64,000 bases of DNA from Acinetobacter towneri DSM 14962 = CIP 107472 (lineage in GTDB: Bacteria; Pseudomonadota; Gammaproteobacteria; Pseudomonadales; Moraxellaceae). The DNA is taken from NCBI RefSeq assembly GCF_000368785.1, contig NZ_KB849689.1, positions 316,293-380,292 on the forward strand. The letters are read 5' to 3'. The notes beneath the pieces were generated by a model that worked only from the letters and a program-made list of their open reading frames with translations, did no database searches and was not told the DNA's origin. Position numbers and translations under genes: made by a program. This document shows, piece by piece, positions 18,023-27,559 of the stretch (the stretch's first letter is position 1; every line of letters starts with the position of its first letter).

Positions 18023-19414
18023 ATGACTGATCAATACCAAACATTTGCAAAATCTCCTATTGGTAAATTTGTCATTAAAAATTTGGGTTTACCATCCCCA
18101 ACTTTTTTAGATCGTTTTGAGTCTGCAACACCAGTGGTAAAAGGTGCAGTACTTTTAGGTGCAGCCCCTGCAAGTGATTTGTCTGCATCAATTGCACAAG
18201 TTTTAGCTAATGTACATGCCAACAGTTATGCAGGTAACAATGCAGAATTGCAACAAGCTGCGGCAAAAGTGGGCTTAAATTTAGGTGCATTCAATCCAGG
18301 CGATAAAGAATCTAAATTTAAAGTGGTGGTGTTTGATGCTTCAGGTATTGAAAACTCTGAACAATTAAAAGCGCTTTATGAGTTCTTTAACCCAATCTCA
18401 CGCCAAATTCAGGCTTCTGGTCGCGTGGTGGTGATTGGTACTACACCAGAAACTGCAGGCAGTGTGAAAAAAGCCATTGCACAACGCGCTTTGGAAGGTT
18501 TTGTAAAATCGGTAGGCAAAGAATTTAAAAAAGGCATTGCGGCTAACTTAATTTATGTCGATCAAGGTGCTGCAGCAAACTTAGAATCTACGTTACGTTT
18601 TGCAATTTCACCACGTTCTGCTTATGTGTCAGGTCAGGTGATTCGTGTGTCGAGTGCTGAAACTGTAGATGTAGATTGGGCAAAACCATTGGCAGGTAAA
18701 ACTGCAGTGGTGACAGGTGCAAGCCGTGGTATTGGTGAAGCGATTGCGCATGTGTTGGCACGTGATGGTGCACACGTTATTTGCCTAGACGTTCCACAAC
18801 AACAAGCAGATTTAGACCGTGTTGCTGCTGAAATTGGTGGTTCAACGCTAGCAATTGACATTACTGCTGCAGATGCAGGCGAGCAAATTAAAACAGCTGC
18901 CGCTGCACAAGGTGGTTTGGATATTATTGTGCATAATGCGGGGATTACCCGTGACAAAACTTTGGCAAATATGAAACCAGAGCTTTGGGATTTAGTCATT
19001 AACATCAACTTGTCTGCAATTGAGCGTGTGAACGATTACTTATTGGCAAATGATGGTTTAAATGCCAATGGTCGTATCGTTTGCGTATCTTCAATTTCAG
19101 GTATTGCAGGCAACTTGGGTCAAACCAACTATGCAGCATCTAAAGCTGGCGTGATTGGTGTCGTGAAATTTACCGCCCCTGTGTTAAACAACGGGATCAC
19201 GATTAATGCCGTTGCACCTGGCTTTATTGAAACGCAAATGACTGCTGCAATTCCTTTTGCCATTCGTGAAGCAGGTCGTCGTATGAACTCTATGAGTCAG
19301 GGTGGTTTACCTGTAGACGTTGCAGAAACCATTGCTTACTTTGCTTCATCGGCATCGACAGGTATTAATGGTAACGTGGTACGTGTTTGTGGTCAAAGCT
19401 TGTTAGGGGCTTAA
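18023..19414 (+). CDS. High-molecular-weight 3-oxoacyl-ACP/CoA reductase, FabG4-like
   Basis: This is a 463-residue short-chain dehydrogenase with two Rossmann domains. The N-terminal 210 residues form a degenerate, flavodoxin-like domain. The catalytic C-terminal domain has TGASRGIG near residues 231-238, the NAG motif, and YAASK near 370-374. It reduces 3-oxoacyl groups. The class is typified by mycobacterial FabG4, which like this gene is next to a MaoC-type dehydratase. It starts 239 bp from the divergent thiolase and is followed after 142 bp by maoC. Confidence 0.9.
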   Translation: MTDQYQTFAKSPIGKFVIKNLGLPSPTFLDRFESATPVVKGAVLLGAAPASDLSASIAQVLANVHANSYAGNNAELQQAAAKVGLNLGAFNPGDKESKFKVVVFDASGIENSEQLKALYEFFNPISRQIQASGRVVVIGTTPETAGSVKKAIAQRALEGFVKSVGKEFKKGIAANLIYVDQGAAANLESTLRFAISPRSAYVSGQVIRVSSAETVDVDWAKPLAGKTAVVTGASRGIGEAIAHVLARDGAHVICLDVPQQQADLDRVAAEIGGSTLAIDITAADAGEQIKTAAAAQGGLDIIVHNAGITRDKTLANMKPELWDLVININLSAIERVNDYLLANDGLNANGRIVCVSSISGIAGNLGQTNYAASKAGVIGVVKFTAPVLNNGITINAVAPGFIETQMTAAIPFAIREAGRRMNSMSQGGLPVDVAETIAYFASSASTGINGNVVRVCGQSLLGA

Positions 19415-19426
19415 CACCTTCAAAGT

Positions 19427-19515
19427 TCTCTCCCTTGGGGAGAGGATTTAGGAGAGGGAGATAAGGGGATAGATTATTAACCCTTCTCTCTAGCTTTCTC
19501 CCAGCGGGAGAAAGA
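19427..19515. repeat. REP-like palindromic repeat
   Basis: A GC-rich stretch in the gap between fabG and maoC contains nested CTCTCC/GGAGAG and TTTCTCCC/GGGAGAAA palindromes. On the minus strand it contains TGGGAG, then a GCTAG and GAGAG run, then GGGTTAATAATC. The same order is seen at 54449-54500 on the plus strand, so the two are members of one dispersed repeat family. It resembles the CTCTCC-GGGAG REP sequences scattered in many proteobacterial genomes. Confidence 0.65.
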
Positions 19516-19556
19516 ACTCCATTAAATAAATTAGAAAAACTTCTCAAAGGTTTAGT

Positions 19557-20411
19557 ATGAATACTCGCCATTTTAGTCAACTTCCAAAACCCTATTTAGC
19601 CTATCCAAAAGTGATTCAGGGCTTAATTTTTAAAAAGCCAAAAGGTGAAAAAGTTCTGCCGCAAGTTGAATATGTGGTGGATTCATTCAAGGTCGATCAA
19701 AAGCACTTAAAAGCCTATAATGCAGTGACAGGTTTTAAAAATAACGGCTATATTCCTGCAATTTATTTGGCTGTATTGTCACAAAGTCTGCAAATGCACA
19801 TGATGACCCAAGAAGCATTTCCATTTGCAATTTTGGGCTTGGTACATATTCGTAATCAAGTTAAACAAAGCCGTAAAGTTGGATTGAATGAACAACTGAC
19901 CTTGTCATGTAAATTTGGTGAATTGCAACCACATGATAAAGGCGTACAATTTGATTTTATTACCACTGCTAAAGTAGGCAATGAGGTGGTGATTGAAGGT
20001 TTAACCACGTATTTAGCACGTCAAAAAACCACCACTAAAGCAGCTGCAAAATCTGCAGAAAGCAAAGCGCCAAACTATGCCGTTCAAGCTGAATGGGATA
20101 TTTCTGAAAATACGGGTCGCCGTTATGCCTTAACGTCTGGCGATTTTAACTTAATTCATATCCACGCGATTACTGCAAAAGCATTTGGCTTTAAACAAGC
20201 GATTGCGCACGGCATGTGGAGCAAAGCCAAAGCCTTATCGAGTTTGACTTTGCCAGATGCCTATGAAGCCGATGTCTGGTTTAAGTTACCTATGTATTTG
20301 CCATCTAAAGTTGAGTTTTTAACTGCAACTGAAGCTAAAAATACAGACTTTTTAATTCGAAACAGTAAAAACCAAAAACCGCACGTGACAGGTGTTGTCA
20401 CCGCGCTTTAA
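19557..20411 (+). CDS. MaoC-family 3-hydroxyacyl hydratase/dehydratase
   Basis: This is a 284-residue double hot-dog protein that adds or removes water on enoyl/3-hydroxyacyl chains. The C-terminal half has the hydratase signature SGDFNLIHIH, with the catalytic Asp and His, followed by AIAHGMW. The N-terminal half is the non-catalytic hot-dog. Together with the FabG4-like reductase upstream and the divergent thiolase, it could run a reversible thiolase, reductase and dehydratase sequence on acyl chains. A strong terminator follows. Confidence 0.9.
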   Translation: MNTRHFSQLPKPYLAYPKVIQGLIFKKPKGEKVLPQVEYVVDSFKVDQKHLKAYNAVTGFKNNGYIPAIYLAVLSQSLQMHMMTQEAFPFAILGLVHIRNQVKQSRKVGLNEQLTLSCKFGELQPHDKGVQFDFITTAKVGNEVVIEGLTTYLARQKTTTKAAAKSAESKAPNYAVQAEWDISENTGRRYALTSGDFNLIHIHAITAKAFGFKQAIAHGMWSKAKALSSLTLPDAYEADVWFKLPMYLPSKVEFLTATEAKNTDFLIRNSKNQKPHVTGVVTAL

Positions 20412-20422
20412 TTCAGTGATCG

Positions 20423-20456
20423 AAAGCCTAAATCCTTTGGATTTAGGCTTTTTATT
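20423..20456 (+). terminator. Terminator of the fabG-maoC unit
   Basis: AAAGCCTAAATCC pairs perfectly with GGATTTAGGCTTT across a 3-nt loop, with a T run after it. It lies 12 bp past the maoC stop codon. Confidence 0.92.
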
Positions 20457-20500
20457 TGCGCTAGCTTTTTATTAATAATAAAAACGAGATAGACAGGACG

Positions 20501-21787
20501 ATGCAACATTTAAAGGATTATATTTTTGCTGAAACTGAAAATTATCGTGGATGGGTTGCACCTGAGTTTCATGATTTAGCGATGCAATTTAGCCGTTTGC
20601 AAAATGCACGTAGCCAACAGGGCGGAGCTGCTTTAGCGGTGTACTTTCAAGGTCAGAAAGTCGTCGATATTTACACAGGTAAAAAGTCGCCAGATGAAGA
20701 CTGGCAAGCCGATACGTTATCGGTATGTTATTCCACAGGCAAAGATGTATTAGCGACACTGGCACATATTTTGGTCAGTCAAGGACTGGTCGATTACGAT
20801 ACTCCCATTTATATATACTGGCCTGAATTCGCCCAAAATGGCAAAGCAACGATGACTTTAAAGCACATACTAAGCCATCAAAGTGGTTTATATGACATCC
20901 GTAATATCATAGCCGATGCGACTGAAATGGCAGATTGGTCGCACATGCTGAATGTGCTGGCTCAAGCCAAGCCTCGTTTTGATGTGGCAAGTGAGGCGGC
21001 ATATCAACCTTTAACTTTTGGTTGGCTGGTCGGTGGGATTTTAGAAAAAGCTACAGGTCGAACATTGGCTGAACTGATGCAGCAATACTTGGTTGAACCT
21101 TTGGCTTTGGATGGGGCTTATTTTGGTGTGCCTGCATCTGAGCTTTCGCGTGTCGCACGACCATTTAAAACTGCTGTGACATCAGTGCAAACAGATTCAT
21201 CACCCACAAATAAACAGACAGCTAAAGTTCAAAACCAAGCTAAATCGAGCAAACATCCTGTATCAATATTCGATAAAGTCATTGCATGGAGTGGGCAAAA
21301 TCCGCAAGACTTTCAGGATGGCATGATTCCCAAAGGCATGAAAAATTTTAGTTTTTTTAGTGATACTGGTTTGCAAGCTGTGATTCCTGCTGCCAATGGT
21401 GTATTTACTGCCCAAAGTTTGGCACGTATTTATGCCATGTTGGCGCAGGGTGGATCATGGCAGGGTCAGCAATTGGTTCAGCCTGAAGTTTTTCAGCAAT
21501 TAAGCCAAGTGCAATATGTGCAGCGTGATCGAGTTATGCCTATCCCGATGCATTGGCGATTAGGCTATCACCGCGTATTAAGTTTGGGTAAGCGCTCTCA
21601 CGGTTTTGGACACATGGGTTTTAATGGTTCAGGCGCGTGGTGTGATCCTGACCGTCAACTCAGTTTTGCCTATACCCATAATTTTGCTGCAGGTTCTTTA
21701 ATTGGTGATTATCGACTTTGGGGACTGAGTCAGGAAGCCATTCGCTGTGCAGATCGGCAATTGCAAGGGCGTAAAGGCTGGTTTTAG
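20501..21787 (+). CDS. Serine hydrolase of the beta-lactamase/class C (EstB) family
   Basis: This is a 428-residue cytoplasmic-looking protein with a penicillin-binding-protein fold, probably a family VIII esterase. The catalytic STGK (SxxK) lies near residues 79-82, a Tyr-containing segment is in the middle, and HMGFNGSG near the end acts as the KTG-like motif. A Ser/Thr/Lys/Gln-rich insert lies at about residues 225-255. No signal peptide is seen, so it is unlikely to be an antibiotic-inactivating enzyme. The substrate is unknown. It ends 65 bp before dnaX. Confidence 0.85.
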   Translation: MQHLKDYIFAETENYRGWVAPEFHDLAMQFSRLQNARSQQGGAALAVYFQGQKVVDIYTGKKSPDEDWQADTLSVCYSTGKDVLATLAHILVSQGLVDYDTPIYIYWPEFAQNGKATMTLKHILSHQSGLYDIRNIIADATEMADWSHMLNVLAQAKPRFDVASEAAYQPLTFGWLVGGILEKATGRTLAELMQQYLVEPLALDGAYFGVPASELSRVARPFKTAVTSVQTDSSPTNKQTAKVQNQAKSSKHPVSIFDKVIAWSGQNPQDFQDGMIPKGMKNFSFFSDTGLQAVIPAANGVFTAQSLARIYAMLAQGGSWQGQQLVQPEVFQQLSQVQYVQRDRVMPIPMHWRLGYHRVLSLGKRSHGFGHMGFNGSGAWCDPDRQLSFAYTHNFAAGSLIGDYRLWGLSQEAIRCADRQLQGRKGWF

Positions 21788-21852
21788 GCGTGATTGTACG
21801 TTCACTCTTTGCCAAAAAAACAGTATGCTTAGACCTGTAAAAAGGAGCATTC

Positions 21853-24108
21853 ATGTATCAGGTACTTGCGCGTAAATATCGTCCTCGTAATTTTAATGAA
21901 TTGGTGGGACAAAACCATGTATCACGGGCATTGACCAGTGCTTTGGAACGTGGGCGTTTGCACCATGCTTATCTTTTTACGGGAACACGTGGTGTAGGTA
22001 AAACTACCATTGCGCGTATTTTGGCCAAATGCCTGAACTGTGAAACAGGCGTGACATCTACCCCATGTGAAGTGTGTCCGACCTGTACTGCGGTCAATGA
22101 AGGTCGTTTTATTGATTTAATCGAAATTGATGCGGCGTCACGTACTAAGGTTGAAGACACACGTGAGTTGCTCGATAACGTACCTTATGCACCGACTCAG
22201 GGACGTTTTAAGGTTTATCTGATTGACGAAGTGCACATGCTGTCTACGCATTCGTTCAATGCTTTGCTAAAAACTTTGGAAGAACCGCCTGAGCATGTGA
22301 AGTTTCTGTTTGCGACCACAGACCCACAAAAACTCCCTATTACTGTGATTTCGCGCTGTTTGCAATTTACTTTGCGTCCATTGCAGGTCGATGAAATTAC
22401 CAGTCATTTAACGGATATTTTAGCCAAAGAACAGATTGTTGCAGAGCAAGATGCAATTTGGCAGATTGCTGAATCTGCGCAAGGTTCTTTGCGTGATGCG
22501 ATGTCTTTGACAGACCAAGCCATTGCTTATGGTCAGGGTGAAATTCATCATCAAGATGTCAAAGACATGCTGGGCTTGATTGATCGCACCATTATCTATG
22601 ATTTGATTTTAGCGATTCATCAAAACCAACAGCAGCGTGTGAGTCAGTTGTTATTACAATTTAGACAGCAAGCTTTAGATGTGTCTTTGGTGTTGGATCA
22701 GTTAATTTCGACACTGCATGAATTGGCAATCATGCAATATCTGCCAGATTTAAACCTAAAATACAGTGCTGAAATTAATCAAAAAATTCAGCAGCTTGCG
22801 GGTCTGATCTCTGCACAAGATTTACAGTTGTATTATCAAATTGCTTGTAAAGGACGCGCCGATTTACAAATTGCCGTAACCCAGGAACAAGGCTTTGAAA
22901 TGTGTGTACTGCGTTTACTGGCATTTCGACCTTTGCAAGCCAATGAAGTGTTGGTTGCTGCGCCACAAAATACTGCACAAACAGCGGCTTCCCAGCCAGT
23001 TGCTCAAATGGAGCAAACTCCACAAGCTGTGGCAACTCAAAATACAGCACAAGCGGAACAGCATGTAACTGAATTAGATGCGGTTGCAACACCTGATCTT
23101 GATGGATTTGACTATGAGGATGACGATTATTCAGATCACACCACGACACAAACCAGTGTTGCAGAACCTTCTTCAGATGATTTTTTAGATGAGGATGAGC
23201 CTGAAGCTTTAACACATCAAGATCAACAGTCGATTCAAGCGCAACAACCGACTCCGCAAGCGCTACACTCAACAGCTGCGATTTCACCAGAATCTATGTC
23301 AGAACCTGCAGTGAATGAAGAAACTGCAATACAGGCTGAGGATAAGCAATCTGAATCTATCGTGTTTGATCCAAATGCAGATGCACAATTGTTTGGTTTA
23401 GATGAAGATGCCTCATCGGTAAGCACTACATCTGATGTGCAAAGTCATGATGATTTTTTACTGGAAAGTTTTGATGCCGTTGCACCGTTAGGTGATCTTG
23501 CTGCATCAGCCGAAACATCGCTAGTTTCATCTACACTACAATCGAATAATGCTTCACCGTCAATTACACAAAATGTAAGTAATGCAGAAACCGCTTTATT
23601 TGATTTAGCAGCGACTGAAGTCGAACCGAATGTTGCCAGTGCGACAGCACAACCGCAGCAAACCATAGCATCTAATGCCGATGATCAATTAATGCCGCAG
23701 GATATTCTGCGTTTACAGCCGCAAGTTTTAGAAGGTGAGTGGACTTTAGACAAGTGGGAATATTGGTTTAGACACAGCGAGTTGTCACCTGCCGTGCAAG
23801 AATTGGCGCAGCATGGCGTAATGACGGGGCAGATTAATGCTGAATCGGTTTTTCATATTCCTGAGCAATATCAGCAGTTATTGACTCAACTGCAACATGC
23901 TTTAGAAAGTGCTTTAAAAGAACAGTGGAGTAAAACTCTGTTTAAAGTGCAATATGAAAATGTGGATGACACGACACCGTACATTTTGCAGCAACAGCGC
24001 AAACAACGCGCTTATCAACGGGCTGAAAATTTATTGCATCAAGAACCGATTGTGAAAGATATTTTGCAAAACTTTGATGGCGAATTACATAACATTCAGT
24101 TGAAATAA
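21853..24108 (+). CDS. dnaX: DNA polymerase III subunits gamma/tau
   Basis: This is the clamp-loader ATPase of the replicative polymerase, 751 residues. Walker A GTRGVGKTT is at residues 44-52, followed by a four-Cys zinc module (CLNC, CEVCPTC), DEVHMLS, and the SRC arginine finger. A Gln/Ala/Ser/Asp-rich linker covers roughly residues 370-620, and a tau-type C-terminal domain that contacts the polymerase follows. I saw no A-rich slippery heptamer with a nearby stop that would give gamma by frameshifting, but a subtler site cannot be excluded. AAGGAG precedes the ATG. The usual ybaB-recR partners are not adjacent. Confidence 0.96.
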   Translation: MYQVLARKYRPRNFNELVGQNHVSRALTSALERGRLHHAYLFTGTRGVGKTTIARILAKCLNCETGVTSTPCEVCPTCTAVNEGRFIDLIEIDAASRTKVEDTRELLDNVPYAPTQGRFKVYLIDEVHMLSTHSFNALLKTLEEPPEHVKFLFATTDPQKLPITVISRCLQFTLRPLQVDEITSHLTDILAKEQIVAEQDAIWQIAESAQGSLRDAMSLTDQAIAYGQGEIHHQDVKDMLGLIDRTIIYDLILAIHQNQQQRVSQLLLQFRQQALDVSLVLDQLISTLHELAIMQYLPDLNLKYSAEINQKIQQLAGLISAQDLQLYYQIACKGRADLQIAVTQEQGFEMCVLRLLAFRPLQANEVLVAAPQNTAQTAASQPVAQMEQTPQAVATQNTAQAEQHVTELDAVATPDLDGFDYEDDDYSDHTTTQTSVAEPSSDDFLDEDEPEALTHQDQQSIQAQQPTPQALHSTAAISPESMSEPAVNEETAIQAEDKQSESIVFDPNADAQLFGLDEDASSVSTTSDVQSHDDFLLESFDAVAPLGDLAASAETSLVSSTLQSNNASPSITQNVSNAETALFDLAATEVEPNVASATAQPQQTIASNADDQLMPQDILRLQPQVLEGEWTLDKWEYWFRHSELSPAVQELAQHGVMTGQINAESVFHIPEQYQQLLTQLQHALESALKEQWSKTLFKVQYENVDDTTPYILQQQRKQRAYQRAENLLHQEPIVKDILQNFDGELHNIQLK

Positions 24109-24138
24109 CCTGTTGTTAGCTTTTGTTTGCAGAATTTT

Positions 24139-24167
24139 AAGGCTGGGTCAAACCAGCCTTATTTTTT
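24139..24167 (+). terminator. Terminator of dnaX
   Basis: AAGGCTGG and CCAGCCTT form a perfect 8-bp stem, followed by ATTTTTT. It starts 30 bp after dnaX and lies against the end of the convergent thioesterase gene. Confidence 0.85.
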
Positions 24168-24168
24168 G

Positions 24169-24618
24169 CTAAGCGCAAGCTGAATCTGTGCTTTTATATG
24201 GCTGTAATGCTTCGCGGATGGAGTCAGGAATCGGGCAGTTTTGGCGTGTAATTCGATCTACAAATACATGCACCACTTGTCCTTGTGCAGCGGCAAGATT
24301 TTGATTGTTTTTAAAAATTGCCAAATCATAAATTAAGGATGAGTTTCCAATTTTTTGAATAGCAACACCTACTTCAATCATTTCAGGATAGGACAATTCC
24401 TGCAAAAAATGACAGGTGGAATTGACCACTAAACCAATACAGGGTGATCGTTTGGGTTCAAAGCCTGCTTTTTGCATCAGTAGGGCATTGGCTGCGCTGT
24501 CAAAATAGCTGTAATAAGTGACATTATTGACATGTCCATACATATCGTTGTCTGCCCAGCGAGTTTGGATGGGAAAGAAAAAAGCGTATTGCTCACGGGT
24601 TTTGGTGTCAGGTTTCAC
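24169..24618 (-). CDS. Acyl-CoA thioesterase, 4-hydroxybenzoyl-CoA/YbgC type
   Basis: This is a 149-residue single hot-dog protein that hydrolyses acyl-CoA thioesters. The active-site signature WADNDMYGHVNNVTY, with the catalytic Asp, lies near residues 17-31. It starts with GTG, preceded by AGGTAAA. The chain-length preference cannot be read from the sequence. It is separated by about 100 bp from the alcohol dehydrogenase gene on the same strand. Confidence 0.88.
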   Translation of the reverse strand: MKPDTKTREQYAFFFPIQTRWADNDMYGHVNNVTYYSYFDSAANALLMQKAGFEPKRSPCIGLVVNSTCHFLQELSYPEMIEVGVAIQKIGNSSLIYDLAIFKNNQNLAAAQGQVVHVFVDRITRQNCPIPDSIREALQPYKSTDSACA

Positions 24619-24719
24619 AAGTTTACCTATATTTTTATCAATGTGGTGTCATGCTTTAATGGGTGGAAATCATCCCAAATAAATGTAGAAAGTTAAATAC
24701 AGAACGTTAAGCGTAAATG

Positions 24720-25880
24720 TTAGGCATAAATGGCTTGGTAAATCTGTAACGCATCCTGCATTTGCATTGCTCTCGGGTTGTTTTGCAATAAACGGCTTTG
24801 CAGCATCGCATCTTCTGCCAGTTGTGGCAGCATGTTTTCTGCTATGCCTAGGGCATTGAGTTTTAACACCAAGCCACTTTGATCTAAATGATTTTGTAAA
24901 TGATCAATAAACAAATCACATAATCCATCTGTGCAGCCTTTACTGCGTGGGTCTAACCAACACATCAGTTCTGCATAATACTGTTTGGCTGCAGGCGCAT
25001 TAAATTTTAAAACTTCGGTTAGTACCAATGCATTGCTATGCCCATGTGAAATATGGAAATGTCCGCCTAAAGGATAGGCAAGCGCATGTACCGCAGCCAC
25101 AGGAGCATTGGCAAAGGCTTGTCCTGCCAGCATTGAACCAAACAGCATGTTTTGCCGTGCTTGCATATTGCTGCCATCTTCAAGCACTAATTTTAAGTTT
25201 TGATCAAGTAAACGCAGCGCATGTTTTGCCAGAAAATCTGAATACGCATTTTTTTTGATTTTAGAAGTATAGGCTTCAATGGCATGTACCATCGCATCTA
25301 TACCTGTGGCTGCGGTAATCTGTGCAGGTAGATGACGGGTAAAATTGGCATCTAAAATGGCAACATCGGCATATAAAATAGGAGAAACAATGCCTGTTTT
25401 ACTGGTTGCACCTGTGGTGACAATGGAAATAGGTGTGACTTCTGAACCTGTGCCTGCTGTAGTGGAAACTAGAATGAGCGGTAAACGTGGTGCTTTCGCA
25501 TTGCCGACACCGTACAAGTCTGACAGTTGTTGAGTTTGTGCAGGATGACTCAGCACGGCAATAATTTTGGCGACATCCATCGCACTACCCCCACCAAAAC
25601 CTAATACAACATCAATATTTTGCTGTTTGGCAAAATCAACTGCTTCTAACACAATCTGTTCTGCGGGGTCGGCTTGCACATTCGAGTAAATGGCATAGTC
25701 CAGTTGCAGTTGTTTTAAAATTTCTAAAATAGGTTGATGTAATTGTTGTTGTAAAATGCCAGCATCGGTGACCAATAACAAACGCTTATAATTTTTTTCG
25801 GTTAAAACCGTTTTTAGTTCAGAAATTGAACCCAATCCAGAAATAATGTTGCCAACTGTTTGAAATTGAAAATGCTGCAT
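24720..25880 (-). CDS. Iron-containing alcohol dehydrogenase
   Basis: This is a 386-residue NAD(P)-dependent group III alcohol dehydrogenase. The nucleotide-binding GFGGGSAMDVAK is near residue 93. The metal site comprises DANF and MVHAIEAY in the middle and HALAYPLGG with HISHGHSNA further on, the usual Asp-His-His-His set. It could oxidise a primary alcohol or reduce an aldehyde; the substrate is not evident from context. It is the first of two minus-strand genes, with the thioesterase downstream. Confidence 0.9.
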   Translation of the reverse strand: MQHFQFQTVGNIISGLGSISELKTVLTEKNYKRLLLVTDAGILQQQLHQPILEILKQLQLDYAIYSNVQADPAEQIVLEAVDFAKQQNIDVVLGFGGGSAMDVAKIIAVLSHPAQTQQLSDLYGVGNAKAPRLPLILVSTTAGTGSEVTPISIVTTGATSKTGIVSPILYADVAILDANFTRHLPAQITAATGIDAMVHAIEAYTSKIKKNAYSDFLAKHALRLLDQNLKLVLEDGSNMQARQNMLFGSMLAGQAFANAPVAAVHALAYPLGGHFHISHGHSNALVLTEVLKFNAPAAKQYYAELMCWLDPRSKGCTDGLCDLFIDHLQNHLDQSGLVLKLNALGIAENMLPQLAEDAMLQSRLLQNNPRAMQMQDALQIYQAIYA

Positions 25881-25999
25881 CGTCTTTATTCCTAATTTTT
25901 ATACTTAATTCAACATTATTGTAGGGTCACGATATAGGATTCATATCATAAATAACTTAACATAAGACTCTTAAAAATAAAGTAGCTTTGAGGTTGTTT

Positions 26000-26509
26000 A
26001 TGTCATCCAAAACGCCATATAAGGTGTTATGTGTTTGTTTGGGAAATATTTGCCGCTCTCCAACGGCAGAAATTGTACTTCGACATTTTTGTGATGAACA
26101 ACAACTCAATGTGTTGGTAGATTCTGCTGGAACCAGTAATTATCATCCAGGCAAAGCCCCAGATTTACGCAGCCAAAAACATGCGTTCAAACGTGGTTAT
26201 GACTTATCTACATTGCGCGCGCGTCAGTTACGTATACAAGACTTTGTCGAGTTTGATTTGATTTTGGCGATGGATTTTGAAAACTTAAGCAATATTCAAT
26301 CTTTAATGCGCCGTGCTGAAGCTGAACTGGGCAGTTTGCGCGCTGAAATAGCCTTAATGAGCGAACACGATCCGCATTATACGCAGCAAGAATTACCCGA
26401 TCCATATTATGGCGAAGCCGATGGTTTTGAGCGGGTGCTCGATCAATGCGAGTCGAGTAGTCGCGCATGGGTGAAAGTTTTACAACAACAATTTGAATTG
26501 AAGGTTTAA
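26000..26509 (+). CDS. Low-molecular-weight protein-tyrosine phosphatase
   Basis: This is a 169-residue phosphatase acting on phosphotyrosine, or on other small phosphoesters in some members. The P-loop CLGNICRS gives Cys13 and Arg19 (CX5R), and the general-acid motif is LPDPYYG near residue 133. The TTG at 25988 is also in frame, but GAGG lies 7 bp before the ATG at 26000. It is the first gene of a tight operon with murB (3-bp gap). Pairing with a tyrosine kinase is common for capsule phosphatases, but no kinase is present here, so a housekeeping role is more likely. Confidence 0.9.
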   Translation: MSSKTPYKVLCVCLGNICRSPTAEIVLRHFCDEQQLNVLVDSAGTSNYHPGKAPDLRSQKHAFKRGYDLSTLRARQLRIQDFVEFDLILAMDFENLSNIQSLMRRAEAELGSLRAEIALMSEHDPHYTQQELPDPYYGEADGFERVLDQCESSSRAWVKVLQQQFELKV

Positions 26510-26512
26510 GTC

Positions 26513-27553
26513 ATGCACATTCACTACAACATGCAACTCAAACCTTTCAATACGCTCAATTTAGATGCAACTGCGTCGCATTATGTCAAAATTGAAAATA
26601 TTCAAGATGTACAGGATGCTTTGGCATTTGCCCAGAAAGAACAATTAAATGTGCTGATTTTATCGGGTGGTAGCAATATGTTATTGCCTGAACATATTCA
26701 TGCCTTGGTCATGCACATGGATATTCAGGGCATCGAAAAATGCGCTGAAGATGATGCAAGTGTCACCCTAAAAGTTGGGGCAGGACAAGTCTGGCATGAG
26801 TTTGTGTTGTGGAGTACGGAACAAAAGTTATATGGTCTGCAAAATCTGGCTTTAATTCCAGGTTTGGTCGGTGCTTCACCTGTGCAAAATATTGGTGCTT
26901 ATGGCGTTGAAGTCGGTGAGTTTATTGAATCTGTGCAGGTCTATGATCGTGAATGCCAACAATTCAGCTCAATTGTTGCTGCAGATTGTCAGTTTGCCTA
27001 TCGACACAGTATTTTTAAAGATCATCCCAACCGTTACATCATTACCCATGTGACTTTTAAACTGTTAAAACAGGCTGCGTTAAAATTAAATTATGGCGAC
27101 TTAAAAGCTGCTGTAGGCGATGAGCAAACTGCTGAAAATCTGCAGCAACAAGTCATTCAAATTCGCCAAAGTAAGCTGCCTAATCCTGCAGAATATCCAA
27201 ATGTAGGTAGTTTCTTTAAAAATCCTGTGATTTCGACTCAGCAATTTGACCAAATTGCAGCACAATTTCCAAATTTACCCCATTACCCACAGCCGAATGC
27301 GCAAGTTAAAATTGCAGCAGGCTGGTTGATTGATCAAGCTGGCTGGAAGGGAAAACAACTGGGTGTGGTGGGTATGTTTCATAAACAAGCGTTGGTTTTA
27401 GTCAATTATGCCGATGCCACTTTGGCAGATGTGCAACACACCTATCGTGCTGTGCAGCAAGATGTTTTGAGTCGTTTTGGTATTTCACTAGAACCTGAAC
27501 CTGTGTTATTTGATGAAACAGGTTTGATTCGTGCACATCAACCAGTAGGTTAA
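26513..27553 (+). CDS. murB: UDP-N-acetylenolpyruvoylglucosamine reductase
   Basis: This FAD enzyme uses NADPH to make UDP-N-acetylmuramic acid, an early cytoplasmic step of peptidoglycan synthesis. It is 346 residues long, type I like the E. coli enzyme. The FAD-binding [10 protein letters not shown] is near residue 50 and the catalytic serine lies in NVGSFFKNP. It follows the phosphatase gene by 3 bp and meets the next gene directly, so it is translationally linked to both. Confidence 0.95.
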   Translation: MHIHYNMQLKPFNTLNLDATASHYVKIENIQDVQDALAFAQKEQLNVLILSGGSNMLLPEHIHALVMHMDIQGIEKCAEDDASVTLKVGAGQVWHEFVLWSTEQKLYGLQNLALIPGLVGASPVQNIGAYGVEVGEFIESVQVYDRECQQFSSIVAADCQFAYRHSIFKDHPNRYIITHVTFKLLKQAALKLNYGDLKAAVGDEQTAENLQQQVIQIRQSKLPNPAEYPNVGSFFKNPVISTQQFDQIAAQFPNLPHYPQPNAQVKIAAGWLIDQAGWKGKQLGVVGMFHKQALVLVNYADATLADVQHTYRAVQQDVLSRFGISLEPEPVLFDETGLIRAHQPVG

Positions 27554-27559
27554 GTGAAG

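Noticed and set aside
22775..23666. Several minus-strand open frames inside dnaX
   Set aside because: They mirror the repetitive Gln/Ala/Ser-rich linker of dnaX and have biased composition with no start signals.
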